A stretch of 12,729 nucleotides of DNA from an uncultured Eggerthella sp. (GCA_900551155.1 URVA01000038.1:1-12729), one strand, 5' to 3'. Positions 1 to 7,194 are shown, counted from the stretch's first letter. Numbers and translations are program-made. Notes: generated by a model not told the origin, from the sequence alone.

Positions 1-658
1 CAGAGCTCTGTACGCCCGAATCAGAAGAAACCTGAGCGGTAGACGGCGTAAAGAGAGAATCCAATCCCACCGAGCGAGAGGCACCAGAGTCAGACGAAAA
101 TGCCGTAGAAGAAGTACCTGTAGACGCTGAAGCGTAAGAAGAAACATTGCTCTGGCGAGCATGGTCTTTGTAAGGTGATACAAAATCGGTATACGCAGTA
201 GCAGGAACATCATACTGTTCAGATTCGCTATCATCCACCGATGATGAAGCATAGCCATCATGAGCAGAATAATTAGCATGCAATTCAGATTCTGCATATG
301 CAGAAGAATCAAATGCTGCCGTTGGTGATGTTGCTGCAGTTGATACCCCGTAAGCACTCGTAGTAGCACGAATGTCGTCACTGCTTACCAAACGAGGTGA
401 GCTTGCATAACCAGACGAACGATAGGGATGAGCCGCGGTAGAGCGCGTAGTGTACTCAAGACGATCATAAGGATCTGCCTGAGAGGCATACCCATCTTCA
501 ACAGCATAGGGATCGTCACTATAGCCATACTCGTTATAATCGTCGTAATGAGGCTCTTCGTCGTAATGTTGTTGCTGTTTACCGCCACCGAATCCAAATC
601 GGTCCTTCAAATCTCCAATAAGATTACTTGGAGAAACGGAGGGACGGGGAAAATCCAT
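1..658 (-). CDS. sepF: SepF cell division protein, N-terminal part (partial, runs off the window)
   Basis: The minus-strand frame opens with ATG at 658 and stays open for 219 codons to base 1 with no stop, so the 3' end is missing. The protein begins MDFPRPSVSPSNLIGDLKDR; residues about 12-24 could form the short N-terminal membrane-targeting helix typical of SepF. An Asp/Tyr/Glu-rich stretch follows (HYDDYNEYGYSDDPY, about residues 36-50), as in actinobacterial SepF. A long Ser/Ala/Tyr-rich low-complexity region then fills residues about 60-219. The diagnostic C-terminal SepF fold, which binds the FtsZ tail, is not reached. SepF anchors FtsZ polymers to the membrane in bacteria lacking FtsA. 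AGAAGGG lies 9 nt before the ATG. The call rests on this N-terminus and on position after ftsZ-ylmD-ylmE. The linker of at least 150 residues is unusually long, as whole SepF proteins are usually about 150-220 residues. DivIVA or another Tyr-rich division protein is a less likely alternative. Confidence 0.72.
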   Translation of the reverse strand, partial: MDFPRPSVSPSNLIGDLKDRFGFGGGKQQQHYDEEPHYDDYNEYGYSDDPYAVEDGYASQADPYDRLEYTTRSTAAHPYRSSGYASSPRLVSSDDIRATTSAYGVSTAATSPTAAFDSSAYAESELHANYSAHDGYASSSVDDSESEQYDVPATAYTDFVSPYKDHARQSNVSSYASASTGTSSTAFSSDSGASRSVGLDSLFTPSTAQVSSDSGVQSS

Positions 659-693
659 ATCTAACTACCCTTCTGGTTAGCTTGTTTAATTGT

Positions 694-716
694 GCGAATC
701 TTTATATTCGCGAAAA
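694..716 (-). promoter_or_regulatory. Dyad and TTCGCGAA element upstream of sepF
   Basis: The 131-nt gap between ylmE and sepF holds a perfect 6-bp inverted repeat, GCGAAT-6 nt-ATTCGC (694-711). It partly overlaps the palindrome TTCGCGAA (707-714). A TATAAA-like -10 candidate sits at 701-706 on the minus strand, but no good -35 is found at 16-18 nt. The 12-mer TATTCGCGAAAA (705-716) recurs upstream of murC at 7195-7206. The structure is seen directly; a role as operator or promoter for sepF is inference. Confidence 0.3.
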
Positions 717-789
717 ACGCCTAGCAATTCAAGCGTTTAGCCATTCTTCTATGTAAAGCACTCTTAGCGCGGTGTTTAAACAAGGGCTG

Positions 790-1488
790 TTACGCCTCTT
801 CGAAAGCATCACTAAAGACTGCGCGACCAATTCGGACTATCGTAGTACCAAAACCAACCGCACAGCGCCAATCTTCCGTCATTCCCATAGAAAGAGCAGA
901 TAAATGACACGATAAGCCTTCTTGTTGTAACTGATCATTAAGGTCATCCTTGAGCTGCGCCAAGCCCGAAAAGGTCTCTGTAATTGCCTGCGCATCTCCT
1001 TGAGGTGCCATGGTCATAAGGCCTTCAATTGTTATATGAGACAAGCTTTGAGCGCGCTGCAGTACTCCCCAAACCTCTTGCGGTGTAAAGCCACTTTTGC
1101 TCTCTTCGCCAGAAACGTTAACTTCCAACAAGAGGCGCTGGCACTTACCCAAACGTTGAGCTGCGGTGTCTATTTTTGCCAAGTGGGATTCTTTACTTAC
1201 CGAATGAATAAGCGTTGCCGCAGAAACAATATCGGGAATTCTGCGTGATTGAATGTTACCGATGAAATGCCAAGCCACTTCAGGAAACGCATGTTGCTTA
1301 CGAACCAATTCATCAGGGCGATTTTCACCAAAGGCACTCGCCCCTGCCTGAATAGCAAGAGCAACCTGATCAACATCTACCGTTTTGGAAACCGCCAATA
1401 AAAGTACCTCTTCAGGATTTCTTCCTGCCTTAATGCACTCTTTATCGAGTTCGGAACGTAAATGCTGATAACGTGTCGCGGTGCTCAT
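790..1488 (-). CDS. ylmE: YggS/YlmE family pyridoxal phosphate homeostasis protein (PLPBP)
   Basis: A 232-residue protein, normal length for the YggS/PROSC/YlmE family. These single-domain PLP-binding TIM-barrel proteins have no known catalytic activity and keep free pyridoxal phosphate and amino/keto-acid pools in balance in the cytoplasm. Visible hallmarks are the PLP lysine K35 in LLAVSKT, FGENRPDEL (about 54-62), WHFIGNIQSRR (about 93-103) and the phosphate-binding end SMGMTEDW (about 200-207) followed by GTTIVRIGRAVF. The start is well supported: AGAGGAG lies 6 nt before the ATG. The gene sits 61 nt after ylmD, the order seen in many Gram-positive and actinobacterial dcw clusters. In cyanobacteria and Gram-positives it is commonly linked to sepF, which follows here. 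No promoter of its own is obvious in the 61-nt gap, so it is probably co-transcribed with ylmD. Confidence 0.95.
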   Translation of the reverse strand: MSTATRYQHLRSELDKECIKAGRNPEEVLLLAVSKTVDVDQVALAIQAGASAFGENRPDELVRKQHAFPEVAWHFIGNIQSRRIPDIVSAATLIHSVSKESHLAKIDTAAQRLGKCQRLLLEVNVSGEESKSGFTPQEVWGVLQRAQSLSHITIEGLMTMAPQGDAQAITETFSGLAQLKDDLNDQLQQEGLSCHLSALSMGMTEDWRCAVGFGTTIVRIGRAVFSDAFEEA

Positions 1489-1549
1489 GCTTATCTCCTC
1501 TTGTGCTCTTTTTACTGTTTAGATAATAACGCCAAATTAAGAAGGCTGT

Positions 1550-2452
1550 TTATTTAGCGCGGTAGGCAAACGCTCCATGACGACCAGCGCTACCATCTTG
1601 CGCTCTGTATGAGAAGAATTCGTCGTTGTTACATACCGTGCAAAGACCTAAATCACAGATACGTTCAGGTAAAATACCGATCTGCTCTAGTTGGGTGCGA
1701 AGGGCTTGCGCTAACGCAATATGTCGATAGCCTGCATCACATGACTGCCCAAATGTTTCGATAAACCGATCATGCAACTCTACGCTGGTTTCAAAACACT
1801 CCCCGTGGATATGAGGACCAATATAGACGTTATAAAACTTTGGCAAAAGAACATCATCATTGTTCTCAGAAATAGCGTCCATGCCCTCTTGGGCAAGGCC
1901 AATTGTGCCTTGCGCATCATTCTTAAGAAGTTGCGCGTCTTCCTGCACCATACGGCTTACCGCTTTACAGACAATGGTATTCATTACTCCACGCCAGCCC
2001 GCATGAACAACGGCAAAACGCTTCGTGGGAGAAACAATAATTACAGGAACGCAGTCTGCATAGCAGAGCAGCGCAGCAATGCCAGGAAGACCAACTACTA
2101 AACCATCGGCACCATGAGCAATATCAAGAAAGAACTTCAAAACATCGGTTTTTGCATCAATTGACAAAACTGTATCGCCATGAACTTGATTGGGAACCAT
2201 TAGTGCTGCTTCAGACGAAGCAAACGCCTCAAGAACACGACGGCGATTTTCTTCAACCGCCGAGGCATCATCGTGTACGTGTGTACCTAAATTAAGTGAT
2301 TCGTAAGCGCCCTTGCTTACTCCCCCTTTTCGAGTAGTAAAAGCAATACGAACGCCTGTCTCTTCATATAAAGCGTTATCGGTATAAGCCTCAATAGACG
2401 CAAAACGACCCCTGTCTAACGATGGATACGGAAGAGCAAGGGTCGTGTTCAT
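1550..2452 (-). CDS. pgeF: Laccase-domain peptidoglycan editing factor (PgeF/YlmD/YfiH family)
   Basis: A 300-residue multicopper-oxidase-like DUF152 protein. Members (E. coli YfiH/PgeF, Bacillus YlmD) were first called polyphenol oxidases; PgeF has been linked to removing cytoplasmic UDP-MurNAc precursors that carry L-Ser in place of L-Ala. Purine-nucleoside activity is described for other relatives. Metal-site residues are H91 in NQVHGD, C134 in YADCVPV and H150 in VVHAGWRG; YIGPHIHGECFE (about 210-221) and the C-terminal CTVCNNDEFFSYR with AGRHG also match the family. An acidic insert at about 170-205 makes it longer than the usual 240-270 residues. I prefer ATG 2452: an in-frame TTG at 2500 would add 16 residues but lacks a Shine-Dalgarno, lies only 12 nt after the ftsZ stop, and the added residues match nothing in the family. 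AGAGAAG precedes 2452 at a loose spacing. Confidence 0.9.
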   Translation of the reverse strand: MNTTLALPYPSLDRGRFASIEAYTDNALYEETGVRIAFTTRKGGVSKGAYESLNLGTHVHDDASAVEENRRRVLEAFASSEAALMVPNQVHGDTVLSIDAKTDVLKFFLDIAHGADGLVVGLPGIAALLCYADCVPVIIVSPTKRFAVVHAGWRGVMNTIVCKAVSRMVQEDAQLLKNDAQGTIGLAQEGMDAISENNDDVLLPKFYNVYIGPHIHGECFETSVELHDRFIETFGQSCDAGYRHIALAQALRTQLEQIGILPERICDLGLCTVCNNDEFFSYRAQDGSAGRHGAFAYRAK

Positions 2453-2512
2453 AGTATAAAAAGCTTCTCTTGTTGATGTTTCGCTTACTATCTGAAACAA
2501 ATTCAGAGAATG

Positions 2513-3637
2513 TTATTGACGCTTCAAGAAATCGGGGATGTAGTCCTCATCTGCAAAGCGAGGTTCAGAAGGATACAGCGGACGCTGGTTCTGCTGAACT
2601 GGCTTCTGAGCTGGTGCTGCTTGCTGGGTGGTGGAAGCAAACATGTTGTCACGGCGAGAGAAGTCCATAGAAGCCTGATTATTGGTGGCCTTAAAGCCAG
2701 TTGCGATAACCGTAATACGAATAGTATCGCCCAGTTCAGGATCAACAATCTGGCCGTAAATGATGTTAGCATTTTCATCTGCCACTGCTTCAACCACACG
2801 AGCTGCTTCGTCAACTTCAGACAAAGCAAGTTCAGGGCCACCTGCAATAGAGAACAGAATACGAGATGCACCTGCAATAGAGGTTTCCAGCAAGCTGGAA
2901 TTAATTGCCTGTTCAGCTGCTTCCAGAGCACGAGAATCGCCCGAAGCAATGCCAATACCCATCATTGCAGTGCCAGCATCCTTCATAACCGTGCGGATGT
3001 CTGCAAAGTCAAGGTTAATCAGACCAGGAATAGTAATCAGGTCGGTAACACCCTGAATACCCTGACGCAAGGTATCGTCAGCAATGCGGAATGCATCTAG
3101 CATGCTTGTTTTCTTTTCAACGATCTCAAGCAGACGATCGTTAGGAATAACAATCAGCGTGTCTACTTTCTGAGAAAGGAAATCAATGCCCTGCTCTGCC
3201 TGATTGCGACGCAAACGGCCTTCAAAGCTGAAAGGCTTGGTAACAATACCTACGGTCAGCGCGCCGATTTCTTCACGGGCAATTTCTGCGACAACAGGAG
3301 CTGCACCAGTACCAGTGCCGCCACCTTCACCTGCAGTAACAAAAACCATATCAGCATCTGCAAGTGCTTCGCGAATTTCCGTACGAGATTCTTCAGCTGC
3401 CTGGCAACCCACTTCAGGATTTGCACCCGCACCAAGACCTCGAGTTATTTCTTCTCCAATATGAATAGTTTTATCCGCATCGGAAAGCATAAGTGCTTGG
3501 CGATCCGTATTAACTGCGATAAATTCGACACCTTTAATACCCGCTTCAACCATTCGGTTAACCGCATTCGTGCCGCCACCGCCAACACCGACTACCTTAA
3601 TTACCGCGAGGTTGTCAGAGCCAAGAATCTGTTGCAT
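2513..3637 (-). CDS. ftsZ: Cell division protein FtsZ
   Basis: The tubulin-like GTPase that polymerises into the Z ring at mid-cell; 374 residues, normal length. The nucleotide-binding loop VGVGGGGTNAVNRM is at about 16-29, the tubulin signature GGGTGTGAAP at 105-114, and the T7 synergy loop NLDFADI at 208-214 carries the catalytic Asp residues that complete GTP hydrolysis in the neighbouring subunit. The globular core ends near residue 318. A short Gln/Pro/Ala-rich linker (about 320-362) follows, then the conserved C-terminal peptide DEDYIPDFLKRQ, the binding site for membrane tethers such as SepF. ftsA is absent nearby, so SepF, encoded three genes downstream, is the likely tether. A 125-nt leader with a candidate promoter and a 7-bp dyad precedes the gene. 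The ATG at 3637 has no strong Shine-Dalgarno, which is odd for such an abundant protein, but conservation starts within 15 residues and no better in-frame start exists. Confidence 0.98.
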   Translation of the reverse strand: MQQILGSDNLAVIKVVGVGGGGTNAVNRMVEAGIKGVEFIAVNTDRQALMLSDADKTIHIGEEITRGLGAGANPEVGCQAAEESRTEIREALADADMVFVTAGEGGGTGTGAAPVVAEIAREEIGALTVGIVTKPFSFEGRLRRNQAEQGIDFLSQKVDTLIVIPNDRLLEIVEKKTSMLDAFRIADDTLRQGIQGVTDLITIPGLINLDFADIRTVMKDAGTAMMGIGIASGDSRALEAAEQAINSSLLETSIAGASRILFSIAGGPELALSEVDEAARVVEAVADENANIIYGQIVDPELGDTIRITVIATGFKATNNQASMDFSRRDNMFASTTQQAAPAQKPVQQNQRPLYPSEPRFADEDYIPDFLKRQ

Positions 3638-3675
3638 ATCTGCTCGCTTTCAGTTTCATTTCAGCGCCATCCCAC

Positions 3676-3693
3676 ATAAGGGTAAGCCCTTAT
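3676..3693. repeat. Perfect inverted repeat in the ftsZ leader
   Basis: ATAAGGG (3676-3682) and CCCTTAT (3687-3693) form a perfect 7-bp inverted repeat with a 4-nt loop, 39 nt upstream of the ftsZ start. It lies between the candidate -10 box and the start codon, so it would be in the transcribed leader. No T-run follows on the minus strand, so it is not a standard terminator. It could be a 5' UTR hairpin or a protein-binding operator. Confidence 0.5.
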
Positions 3694-3711
3694 AGTTCGG
3701 ACATCTTGATT

Positions 3712-3739
3712 ATTTTACACAATGGATTGAGGTTTGCAA
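3712..3739 (-). promoter_or_regulatory. Candidate promoter for ftsZ
   Basis: On the minus strand TTGCAA (3734-3739) is followed after 16 nt by TAAAAT (3712-3717), matching the sigma-70-type -35 at 4 of 6 and the -10 at 5 of 6 positions. Transcription would start near 3705, leaving a leader of about 68 nt that contains the 3676-3693 dyad. An ftsZ-proximal promoter after ftsQ is common in dcw clusters. Seen by eye only. Confidence 0.42.
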
Positions 3740-3762
3740 AACAACACCATCAATATCAGGGG

Positions 3763-4830
3763 TTACATCGACCTCCATACTGGTTTATTCACAACTCGTA
3801 CATTGATATAGGATATTTTTCCCTCATATTGCTGTAAAAGTTCAAGACATACTCGTTCTTTATCTCTAATATCCCTTGAATCACCAAACGCAATTTCTAC
3901 CCCATTGTCTAGCGTAAGCGTAGTGGAATTACTGCTTGCAGCAGAAACGCTTTTGATTTGATCGGCAAGTTCTGTTGTCATGCCATCAATAATGGAAAGC
4001 GCGTTTTCTACGTTTGCGTTGTTGCAGTATTTGCCTGCCTCTGGAGACGATCCATAGGGAATATCAGTAATCTCAAGAGCATTTTCCGCATCTTCATATA
4101 CCGATGCGGGAAGCGCCTGTCCTTCAGCACTATTTTGATCTGGCAACTTGGTAAGCCACATACCATCTGGCGCAAGCGCCCAACGCTCGACGGTATTCGA
4201 GTCATCAACAGTGACCGAAACCACCGCAGAAATAGGTCGTTCCGTAACATGAAGATTCAAGGTGTCAGGAAAAACTCTATCTACGCTTGCACTTTGAACC
4301 CATGGATTTGAAGTCATACGTGAAGTTATGCCATTTGCATCAACATTAAGCAATGTTGTACCTTCAGGCACCGCTGCTAAATTCGTTACCTCTTCTGAAG
4401 TGATGTGAGAAACACCCGATACCGTTACTTGACGAACGGTAAACACTCCCGAATTAGCAAGAACCACGCCTCCGATACCAAGCACCGCAACTATTGCCAC
4501 AATAGTGATAAACACCATAGGAACGCGGCGTGCTGCGCGCTTCGAGCGATATCGTGCCGCATTGTGAACATCGGATACACTTACGGAACGAAGTGGCTGA
4601 TCTGCTTGCCCATATGTGCGCGCCTGTGAACGAGATGAGCGCGCAGAACTACCGCGGCTCGAAACACCACGAGAAGGACCTGCTGATCTTGAAGAATACG
4701 ACCCCCTGCGAGGTGATCGTCCCTGGCTTGGCCGACCCTTAACAGTAGTCGGACGCGCTGATGGCCTATTCCTCGAAGACGTTATCCTTGAAGCCGAGGA
4801 AGCGGACCTCCGTCTCGAGTTCGATGCCAT
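3763..4830 (-). CDS. ftsQ: Cell division protein FtsQ/DivIB with a long Ser/Arg-rich cytoplasmic N-terminus
   Basis: A single-pass membrane protein of the divisome that works with FtsL and FtsB to control septal peptidoglycan synthesis. In its 355 residues, about 1-103 form a cytoplasmic region very rich in Ser and Arg, 104-126 a hydrophobic transmembrane segment (VPMVFITIVAIVAVLGIGGV), and about 130-200 the extracytoplasmic POTRA domain (FTVRQVTVSGVSHIT to LNLHVTERP). The remainder is the FtsQ-type beta domain. The start at 4830 is secure: AGGAGG sits 5 nt before the ATG. This places the first 65 nt inside the 3' end of murB in another frame, so the Ser/Arg codons there double as the murB C-terminus. 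Strong POTRA and context support; sequence identity in the C-terminal domain is naturally low in this family. The N-terminal extension is much longer than the 20-30 residues of E. coli FtsQ, though actinobacterial homologues often have extended tails. Confidence 0.93.
   Translation of the reverse strand: MASNSRRRSASSASRITSSRNRPSARPTTVKGRPSQGRSPRRGSYSSRSAGPSRGVSSRGSSARSSRSQARTYGQADQPLRSVSVSDVHNAARYRSKRAARRVPMVFITIVAIVAVLGIGGVVLANSGVFTVRQVTVSGVSHITSEEVTNLAAVPEGTTLLNVDANGITSRMTSNPWVQSASVDRVFPDTLNLHVTERPISAVVSVTVDDSNTVERWALAPDGMWLTKLPDQNSAEGQALPASVYEDAENALEITDIPYGSSPEAGKYCNNANVENALSIIDGMTTELADQIKSVSAASSNSTTLTLDNGVEIAFGDSRDIRDKERVCLELLQQYEGKISYINVRVVNKPVWRSM
4766..4830 (-). other. 65-nt out-of-frame murB/ftsQ coding overlap
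   Basis: The last 20 codons and stop of murB and the first codons of ftsQ occupy the same bases in different frames. The murB product of the overlap is still conserved (the ETEVRF glutamate lies close to it), and ftsQ reads Ser/Arg-rich codons. The ftsQ ribosome site AGGAGG is at 4836-4841, also within murB. Coupled translation by re-initiation is likely. Confidence 0.85.
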
Positions 4831-5710
4831 AACGCCTCCTTACTTCTTCTCGTGCCATCTTGATTAACGTTAATACATCTTCAGCAGATGCATTACCTGT
4901 ATTAACAATGAAGTTAGCATGTTTTTCCGAAATACATGCTCCTCCACAGGTTTTCCCTTTAAGTCCCACACTTTCAATAAGTGCTCCTGCCGAAGCATCT
5001 TCAGGATTTCGGAATACGCTACCACAAGAAGGAAACTCGAGTGGTTGACTTGCTTTGCGACGCGAAAGCAACGTACTCATACGTTCGTGAATGTTGCCTG
5101 AAAAGGCGCGCTCAAGCTTTAATTCACATTCGACTATTACCTCGTTAGGTAAAAACGACGACTTGCGATATCCCCAAGATAAATCTGAAGCACTATAGCG
5201 CTTAAGGCCCACTTCAGCATCATAGGTGGTAACCGAAACAACACGCGAACCAAGCCAATCTTTGCGCGTACCAGCATTTTGAACCAAGGCACCGCCTACG
5301 GTACCTGGAGTTCCAACCGCAAATTCCATGCCAGAATATCCATGGTGAAACACTTCTTGCACCAGGCGCGATAACATAGTGCCCGCGCCTACCACTACGT
5401 GCTGGGCTTCATCGTCAAAACACCAAGAACGAAATTCGCCCGCTAACGTAATGACAACGCCATCATATCCCGCATCGGATACCAAGAGATTTGAGCCTTT
5501 GCCTGCAACAAACCAGGAAAGATTTTCATCAGCGCACACCTTAAGTAAAGCACCCAAAGCTGCAATGGAGTTGACTTCCGCAAAAGCACGAACAGGACCA
5601 CCTATACGATAGGTGGTATGACGAGCCATCGGTTCATCTAGGCGAATTGTCCCTTCGAAGTCATCATCGAAACGCATAAGTTCCAATTCTGACGCATGAC
5701 GAGCTGCCAT
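4766..5710 (-). CDS. murB: UDP-N-acetylenolpyruvoylglucosamine reductase MurB
   Basis: The cytoplasmic FAD enzyme that uses NADPH to reduce UDP-GlcNAc-enolpyruvate to UDP-MurNAc, the second committed step of peptidoglycan synthesis. The 314 residues fit a type II MurB. FAD-domain motifs are YRIGGPV (34-40), AGKGSNLLVSD (69-79) and GMEFAVGTPGTVGGALVQNAG within 127-147. Substrate and catalytic residues are YR at 181-182, the proton-donor serine S231 in CGSVFRNP, HANFIVN (264-270), and E301 in ETEVRF near the end. The ATG overlaps the murC stop by one base (TAATG), implying translational coupling; the site upstream is weak (AAAGAG). A later Met12 would also keep every motif. The 3' end overlaps ftsQ by 65 nt and contains its Shine-Dalgarno. 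murB between murC and ftsQ places the UDP-MurNAc-forming step beside the enzyme that uses its product. Confidence 0.97.
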   Translation of the reverse strand: MAARHASELELMRFDDDFEGTIRLDEPMARHTTYRIGGPVRAFAEVNSIAALGALLKVCADENLSWFVAGKGSNLLVSDAGYDGVVITLAGEFRSWCFDDEAQHVVVGAGTMLSRLVQEVFHHGYSGMEFAVGTPGTVGGALVQNAGTRKDWLGSRVVSVTTYDAEVGLKRYSASDLSWGYRKSSFLPNEVIVECELKLERAFSGNIHERMSTLLSRRKASQPLEFPSCGSVFRNPEDASAGALIESVGLKGKTCGGACISEKHANFIVNTGNASAEDVLTLIKMAREEVRRRYGIELETEVRFLGFKDNVFEE

Positions 5711-7134
5711 TAAGCGTTACTCTTTTCGCTCTCTTGAAGAGCAGCAAGAAGCTCAGGGCCAACGCCTGTAACATCTCCTGCGCCCATCGTAATAAGTAAG
5801 TCGCCATCACTAAGGTTGTTCACCAAATAAGGAACAAGCTCCATACGGCGATCAATATAGGTAAGCTTGCTAGCATCTTCTACATGATCGACAACGGGCT
5901 GCATAAATGTTGCACCCGTAACACCTGGAACTGGTGTTTCACCAGCAGAATAGACATTCATAAACACTACGAAATCCGCCTGATCGAACGCAGCAGCAAA
6001 TTCGTCGCGTAAGACTTCAGTAAACAGTTTTACGCGTGAATAACGATGCGGTTGGAATACTACGCAAACGCGTTTGAAATTGAGGCTCTTTGCTGCAGCG
6101 ATTGTTGCAGCAATTTCAGTAGGATGGTGAGCATAGTCGTCCAAAATGGTAACGCCTGCAGCCTTACCGACCAAATCGAACCTGCGTCGAACGCCCGAAA
6201 AATTGCCAAGCGCCTCTGCGGCTTTTTCTACATCAAAGCCCTGTGTCATAAGAAGGGTAAGAACACCAGCAGCATTAAGGGCATTGTGCCTACCAGGATT
6301 TTGCTTCAAATGGCAGGTGAGCGCTTTGCCGTCGGGAAGGGTAACCACAAATGAAGTGGAAACTCCATCTACCGCATAGTCGGAAATAGTTGTGTCGAAA
6401 GAATCACCAAAACCATAGGTCAATACTTTACGGCCTGTTTGCTTGGCAACCTTAACCAAAGCTTCATCTTCGCCACAAACCACACAACAGCCATCTTCAT
6501 GAACCGAAGACATAAAGTCACCAAATAGACGATATATCTCGTTGATGTCTTCATAATGATCAAGGTGGTCTGCTTCAATGTTGGTAACAAGAACAGATTC
6601 GGGGTCTAAATACGTAAAAGACTTATCACTCTCATCCGCTTCGACCACATAATAATCTCCCCTGCCACAGTGAGCATTGGAATTATAGGCACGCACAATA
6701 CCACCAATAAGGAAGGTGGGATCATAGCCTATTTCATCAATAACCGAAGCCAACATAGAAGAAGTGGTGGTTTTGCCATGAGTGCCAGCAACCGCCAAGG
6801 TACGGTGACCACGTCCTAGCTCTGCGAGCATTTTTGCTCGGTGCCAAATAGGAATTTCTCGACGTTTTGCTTCTTGCAATTCAGGATTCGTATCAAGAAT
6901 TGCCGTAGAAACTACCACCACATCAGGGTTGATTCCTTCTAAATTGGAAGCATTTTGTCCAATAAAAATACGTACTCCAGCTTCACGAAGCTGTTGCGTA
7001 TAACGGCTTTCACGCAGATCAGAGCCAGAAACTTCCATTCCCTGCTCTTTTGCAACACGAGCAATACCACTCATGCCTACGCCGCCAATACCAATAAAAT
7101 GTACGTTAGTAATACGATTCTGTGTCACGGACAT
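5710..7134 (-). CDS. murC: UDP-N-acetylmuramate--L-alanine ligase MurC
   Basis: The first Mur ligase; it adds L-Ala to UDP-MurNAc with ATP in the cytoplasm. The 474 residues have the usual three domains. These are an N-terminal UDP-binding Rossmann domain with IGIGGVGMSGIA (14-25), the central ATPase domain with P-loop AGTHGKTTT (116-124), EADESDKS (165-172) and DHLDHYE, and the C-terminal Mur ligase domain with ILDDYAHHPTEIAATI (about 330-345). A sequence perfectly complementary to the 16S tail, AGGAGG (7135-7140), directly abuts the ATG with no spacer. That is too close for ATG 7134 and ideal for the in-frame GTG at 7128 (6 nt), so the true protein may begin at codon 3. A 123-nt gap separates it from murG, and the 3' end overlaps murB by one base. 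Function is secure; only the start is in doubt. Confidence 0.97.
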   Translation of the reverse strand: MSVTQNRITNVHFIGIGGVGMSGIARVAKEQGMEVSGSDLRESRYTQQLREAGVRIFIGQNASNLEGINPDVVVVSTAILDTNPELQEAKRREIPIWHRAKMLAELGRGHRTLAVAGTHGKTTTSSMLASVIDEIGYDPTFLIGGIVRAYNSNAHCGRGDYYVVEADESDKSFTYLDPESVLVTNIEADHLDHYEDINEIYRLFGDFMSSVHEDGCCVVCGEDEALVKVAKQTGRKVLTYGFGDSFDTTISDYAVDGVSTSFVVTLPDGKALTCHLKQNPGRHNALNAAGVLTLLMTQGFDVEKAAEALGNFSGVRRRFDLVGKAAGVTILDDYAHHPTEIAATIAAAKSLNFKRVCVVFQPHRYSRVKLFTEVLRDEFAAAFDQADFVVFMNVYSAGETPVPGVTGATFMQPVVDHVEDASKLTYIDRRMELVPYLVNNLSDGDLLITMGAGDVTGVGPELLAALQESEKSNA

Positions 7135-7156
7135 CCTCCTTGAGATTGCCCTTTAT

Positions 7157-7186
7157 TGTATAAAAACATCGAGGCTTACTGCGCAA
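7157..7186 (-). promoter_or_regulatory. Weak candidate promoter for murC-murB-ftsQ
   Basis: Minus-strand TTGCGC (7181-7186), an 18-nt spacer and TATACA (7157-7162) lie about 23 nt upstream of murC. Matches to consensus are only 3 of 6 and 4 of 6. It is the best candidate in the largest internal gap of the upstream block, but it may be chance. Confidence 0.22.
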
Positions 7187-7194
7187 ACACACAG

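Noticed and set aside
428..664. Plus-strand hydrophobic small ORF of 78 codons opposite sepF
   Set aside because: It is antisense to the Tyr/Asp-rich SepF start, whose repeated codons read as Ile/Val/Leu on the other strand; this explains the apparent membrane protein.
2453..2512. Terminator or promoter between ftsZ and ylmD
   Set aside because: Only a 5-bp GTTTC/GAAAC pair with an 11-nt loop and no T-run after it; no good -35/-10 pair. Co-transcription is assumed.
2524..2955. 143-codon minus-strand frame inside ftsZ
   Set aside because: It is out of frame with ftsZ, Leu-rich by frame shift and without a ribosome site; ftsZ is intact over the same bases.
2510..3100. Long plus-strand open frame of 196 codons opposite ftsZ
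   Set aside because: It lies wholly antisense to the strongly conserved ftsZ, has a Cys/Asn/His-rich random composition and no recognisable motif; it is a shadow of ftsZ codon use.
3615..3659. 14-codon upstream ORF overlapping the ftsZ start (ATG 3659, TGA 3615)
   Set aside because: No ribosome site precedes it and the peptide has no feature of interest; a chance ORF is the simplest reading.
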